In this document: positions 6,461 through 8,508 of the stretch, piece after piece
Layout of the letters: the number at the start of each line of letters is the position of its first letter
Numbering within the stretch: position 1 is the first letter of the stretch
Assembly (NCBI GenBank): GCA_900553555.1
Contig: USEG01000032.1
Span: 1-8,508, forward strand
Length of the DNA: 8,508 nucleotides
Origin: an uncultured Clostridia bacterium
Lineage (GTDB): Bacteria > Bacillota > Clostridia > Christensenellales > Pumilibacteraceae
Direction of reading: 5' to 3'
Notes under the pieces: generated by a model
What the model saw: the letters and a program-made list of their open reading frames with translations, nothing else
Told to the model about the DNA's origin: nothing
Database searches by the model: none
Made by a program: the position numbers and the translations under genes

Positions 6461-6489
6461 TTGACATTGTTGTGAAATTGTTATATAAT
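6461..6489 (+). promoter_or_regulatory. Consensus promoter of the PadR-family gene
   Basis: TTGACA (6461-6466) and TATAAT (6484-6489) are separated by 17 bp, a perfect consensus. Transcription should start near 6496, leaving a leader of about 25 nt. The spacer contains ATTGTT twice (6466-6471 and 6477-6482), 11 bp apart, which could be a repressor site on one face of the helix. Confidence 0.85.
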
Positions 6490-6520
6490 TTTAAAAAACA
6501 TTAAACCAGTAGGGAGCATT

Positions 6521-8416
6521 ATGCCAAAAGAAATCAACAGTGATCTGCTGCGCGGAAACATAAATACGATTATACTGAGCGCATTATATTCCGGCGACAG
6601 ATACGGCTACGAAATAGTCAATGAAATAGAGAAAAAAAGCCGCGGGCAATTTACAATAAAACAGCCCACTCTCTACTCATGCCTTAAGCGCCTTGAAACG
6701 CAAGGATATGTCACGTCTTATTGGGGCGGACAATCTAACGGCGGAAGGCGTAAATATTTTTCTTTGACCGAACTGGGAAAAGAAGTCTTTAAGCAATGCC
6801 AGGACGACTATGAATATTCGCGTACCGTCATCGATAAACTTATTTCCGAAAACAAATATGATTTGGGAAACGACGGCGGTATTGCACAAGACGTTCCGGA
6901 CAGCGAAATAAACGAAGTAAAAATAATGTCGGCCGATGAGCAGCCGGCGATAAATGCCTCGGCAGACGATTCGCAGAACGATTCTATTGGCGAACAGCAG
7001 CTTACTCTCTCGGATGTCGACACCTCTTTATCTCAGCCATTAAACGAAAACGACGCGACCGACCATCAATACATAAACCAAACGTCGTCCGATTCGCTGC
7101 CTTTGAACGCTCAAAACCATAACACAATTCCCGCGGAAAATAATATTGACAGCGCCGAATTGCAATCTGACGACAATTTAGAACAAGAGGCAAACGACGC
7201 GCACTTTCTTACTGACGATGAGCGTTATTACAATGTGACGCCCCACGAAAATGAAAGTAAGGATAACGAATTTATTCCTTATCATCACACCGAAGACGCG
7301 TCCTCCACTCCTTCGGGCAGCGAAGATCACACCACGATTTCCTGGTTTGACGCCGGCATTGCGGGACAATCAGACAATGCCAAAAAGCTACATGACGAAG
7401 AATCCGAGGATATAAACGATATATTCCGTCGCAATTTCGAAGACAACAGCTATATCGACGACATCAAGACGGATAATTCCGCCGCCAACGACAATGTCTC
7501 CGCAATGATGGATAATTATTCCGATCTGATGGGCGATACTGCCGCCACAAAATATCAATACGAACCGGATTTTTCCTCGTCGGATTATCCCTATTCCGAT
7601 ACAAGCGACAACGCCTCTGCTCTTATCGAAGCGGAATTGTCGCCGCTTAAACAGCCCGAAAAACCGGATTTTTACGACTATCACGACAAGCAGACATACG
7701 GCGATGCCGTTGCCGCCGCCGAAGATGAGCTATCCGGAAAATCTGCCGGGTCCAACGGTTATCAAGATTTGTTGTCCGGCATAATCGATAAGTTTGACAA
7801 CAATAACAGCGAAATCACTAAAGCCGAAATAGAAAACAACGCGCTTGAATTAAACGACAAAGTCAAAATAAGGGCGTTCGGCAATATTGTGGAATCGGCT
7901 CGCGAACTTGGCGAAGAGGTTGTCGTTCGCGTAAACGACAATAAATCAAAACACCAATATGCCGTTAAGTATTACTATAAAGACAATCTTTTAAGACTGG
8001 TTACCAACGGTATATTATTTATCGTAATGCTGCTGGAGACATTGGTTACATATTTGATATGTAAAAATGTTGTCGGCTCGCAAGGCGATTACGACGTCTT
8101 CATGTTTGTAGCGGGTATTATTGCCGCTTTGGCTCTTACCGTGTACGCCGGAATAAAATATTATTCAAACCCCGACAGCAAAAAGCGTATAGAGGCAAAC
8201 ATTATGGATCAATTTTGGTTTAAGCTGGTTGTCATGGTGCTTATTTGCCTGCTGGCCTTCGGGCTTAATCTGTTTATCGGAATGCCTTTGAGCGGCAATA
8301 TTACGAATTACGCCGTTACGCTTTTTATCCCGATTATTTTAAGTACAAACCTTCCTCTTAGCTTTTTGTTGCTTAAATTGTTGTACACATCAAAATATTT
8401 CTTGGCTCAGGACTGA
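6521..8416 (+). CDS. PadR-family regulator with long acidic linker and C-terminal four-helix membrane domain
   Basis: The 631-residue protein begins with a PadR winged helix (about 8-110). It shows RGNINTIILSALYSGDRYGYEI, the KQPTLYSCLKRLE recognition helix and the GRRKYFSLTELG wing. PadR proteins are DNA-binding repressors, typically only 110-180 residues. Here a low-complexity, D/E/N/S-rich linker of about 325 residues (112-437) follows, with no clear repeats. A conserved-looking segment (about 443-490, ARELGEEVVVRV then KYYYKDNL) precedes four predicted membrane helices near 493-514, 526-548, 567-588 and 597-621. The basic loop 549-562 suggests a cytoplasmic N-terminus and only short external loops. 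This would be a membrane-tethered regulator sensing an unknown signal. AGGGAG (6511-6516) precedes the ATG. No partner transporter is adjacent. The target genes are unknown; self-regulation is plausible. Confidence 0.85.
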   Translation: MPKEINSDLLRGNINTIILSALYSGDRYGYEIVNEIEKKSRGQFTIKQPTLYSCLKRLETQGYVTSYWGGQSNGGRRKYFSLTELGKEVFKQCQDDYEYSRTVIDKLISENKYDLGNDGGIAQDVPDSEINEVKIMSADEQPAINASADDSQNDSIGEQQLTLSDVDTSLSQPLNENDATDHQYINQTSSDSLPLNAQNHNTIPAENNIDSAELQSDDNLEQEANDAHFLTDDERYYNVTPHENESKDNEFIPYHHTEDASSTPSGSEDHTTISWFDAGIAGQSDNAKKLHDEESEDINDIFRRNFEDNSYIDDIKTDNSAANDNVSAMMDNYSDLMGDTAATKYQYEPDFSSSDYPYSDTSDNASALIEAELSPLKQPEKPDFYDYHDKQTYGDAVAAAEDELSGKSAGSNGYQDLLSGIIDKFDNNNSEITKAEIENNALELNDKVKIRAFGNIVESARELGEEVVVRVNDNKSKHQYAVKYYYKDNLLRLVTNGILFIVMLLETLVTYLICKNVVGSQGDYDVFMFVAGIIAALALTVYAGIKYYSNPDSKKRIEANIMDQFWFKLVVMVLICLLAFGLNLFIGMPLSGNITNYAVTLFIPIILSTNLPLSFLLLKLLYTSKYFLAQD

Positions 8417-8433
8417 AAATTTATTAAAAACGA

Positions 8434-8462
8434 TTGACTTTTATATTATAAAGATGTATAAT
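8434..8462 (+). promoter_or_regulatory. Promoter of the tRNA-Trp gene
   Basis: TTGACT (8434-8439) and TATAAT (8457-8462) are 17 bp apart. Transcription should start near 8469, about four bases before the mature tRNA. No terminator is seen between the PadR-family stop codon (8416) and this promoter. Confidence 0.8.
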
Positions 8463-8472
8463 GTTTAGGCTT

Positions 8473-8508
8473 AGGGGAGTGGCTCAACGGTAGAGTAGCG
8501 GTCTCCAA
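8473..8508 (+). tRNA. tRNA-Trp (CCA anticodon), 5' half only
   Basis: The 5' half of a tRNA is cut by the window edge. The 7-nt acceptor strand is AGGGGAG (8473-8479). The D arm is GCTC/GAGT (8482-8485, 8493-8496) with GG in the loop. The anticodon stem strand is GCGGT (8498-8502), followed by loop bases CT-CCA-A, which place the CCA anticodon at 8505-8507. The 3' half lies outside, so pairing of the anticodon and acceptor stems cannot be confirmed. In many Bacillota tRNA-Trp stands just before secE and nusG, so those genes may follow. Confidence 0.9.

Overview
The window looks like a stretch of chromosome from a low-GC, Gram-positive-type bacterium, most likely a clostridial member of the Bacillota. 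The grounds are a full-length RNase Y, Shine-Dalgarno-led starts (GGAGG, AAGGAG), near-perfect housekeeping promoters (TTGACA-17-TATAAT), and PadR, XRE and tyrosine-recombinase proteins of types common in clostridia. I cannot name a genus. No phage structural genes, IS element, CRISPR array or rRNA is visible.

Layout. Positions 1-48 hold the last codons of an upstream gene with an acidic tail, possibly recA. A consensus promoter then leads into rny (228-1835), the membrane-anchored endoribonuclease RNase Y. After a short terminator-like hairpin comes a cytosolic GH127-type zinc/cysteine glycosidase (1888-3708) with its own strong terminator. Next is about 1 kb without a credible gene (3772-4761). 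It holds a three-copy 9-nt motif, a 13-bp hairpin whose loop is complementary to nearby sequence, and a GC-rich block with internal direct repeats.

The second half carries a small XRE-family repressor on the minus strand (4762-5001, TTG start). A tyrosine recombinase follows (5335-6408), and its -10 box places the transcription start on the A of its ATG, so the mRNA is probably leaderless. A PadR-family regulator comes next (6521-8416); its DNA-binding domain is joined through a very long acidic linker to a four-helix membrane domain. The window ends inside a tRNA-Trp(CCA) gene with its own promoter.

How they work together. The genes do not form one pathway: nearly every one has its own promoter or terminator. 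RNase Y and tRNA-Trp are core functions, and the glycosidase is an accessory carbohydrate gene. The XRE/recombinase pair resembles a small regulatory or ex-mobile module, but no element ends are visible. The best candidates for something under-described are the membrane-tethered PadR protein, the leaderless recombinase transcript and the structured intergenic region.
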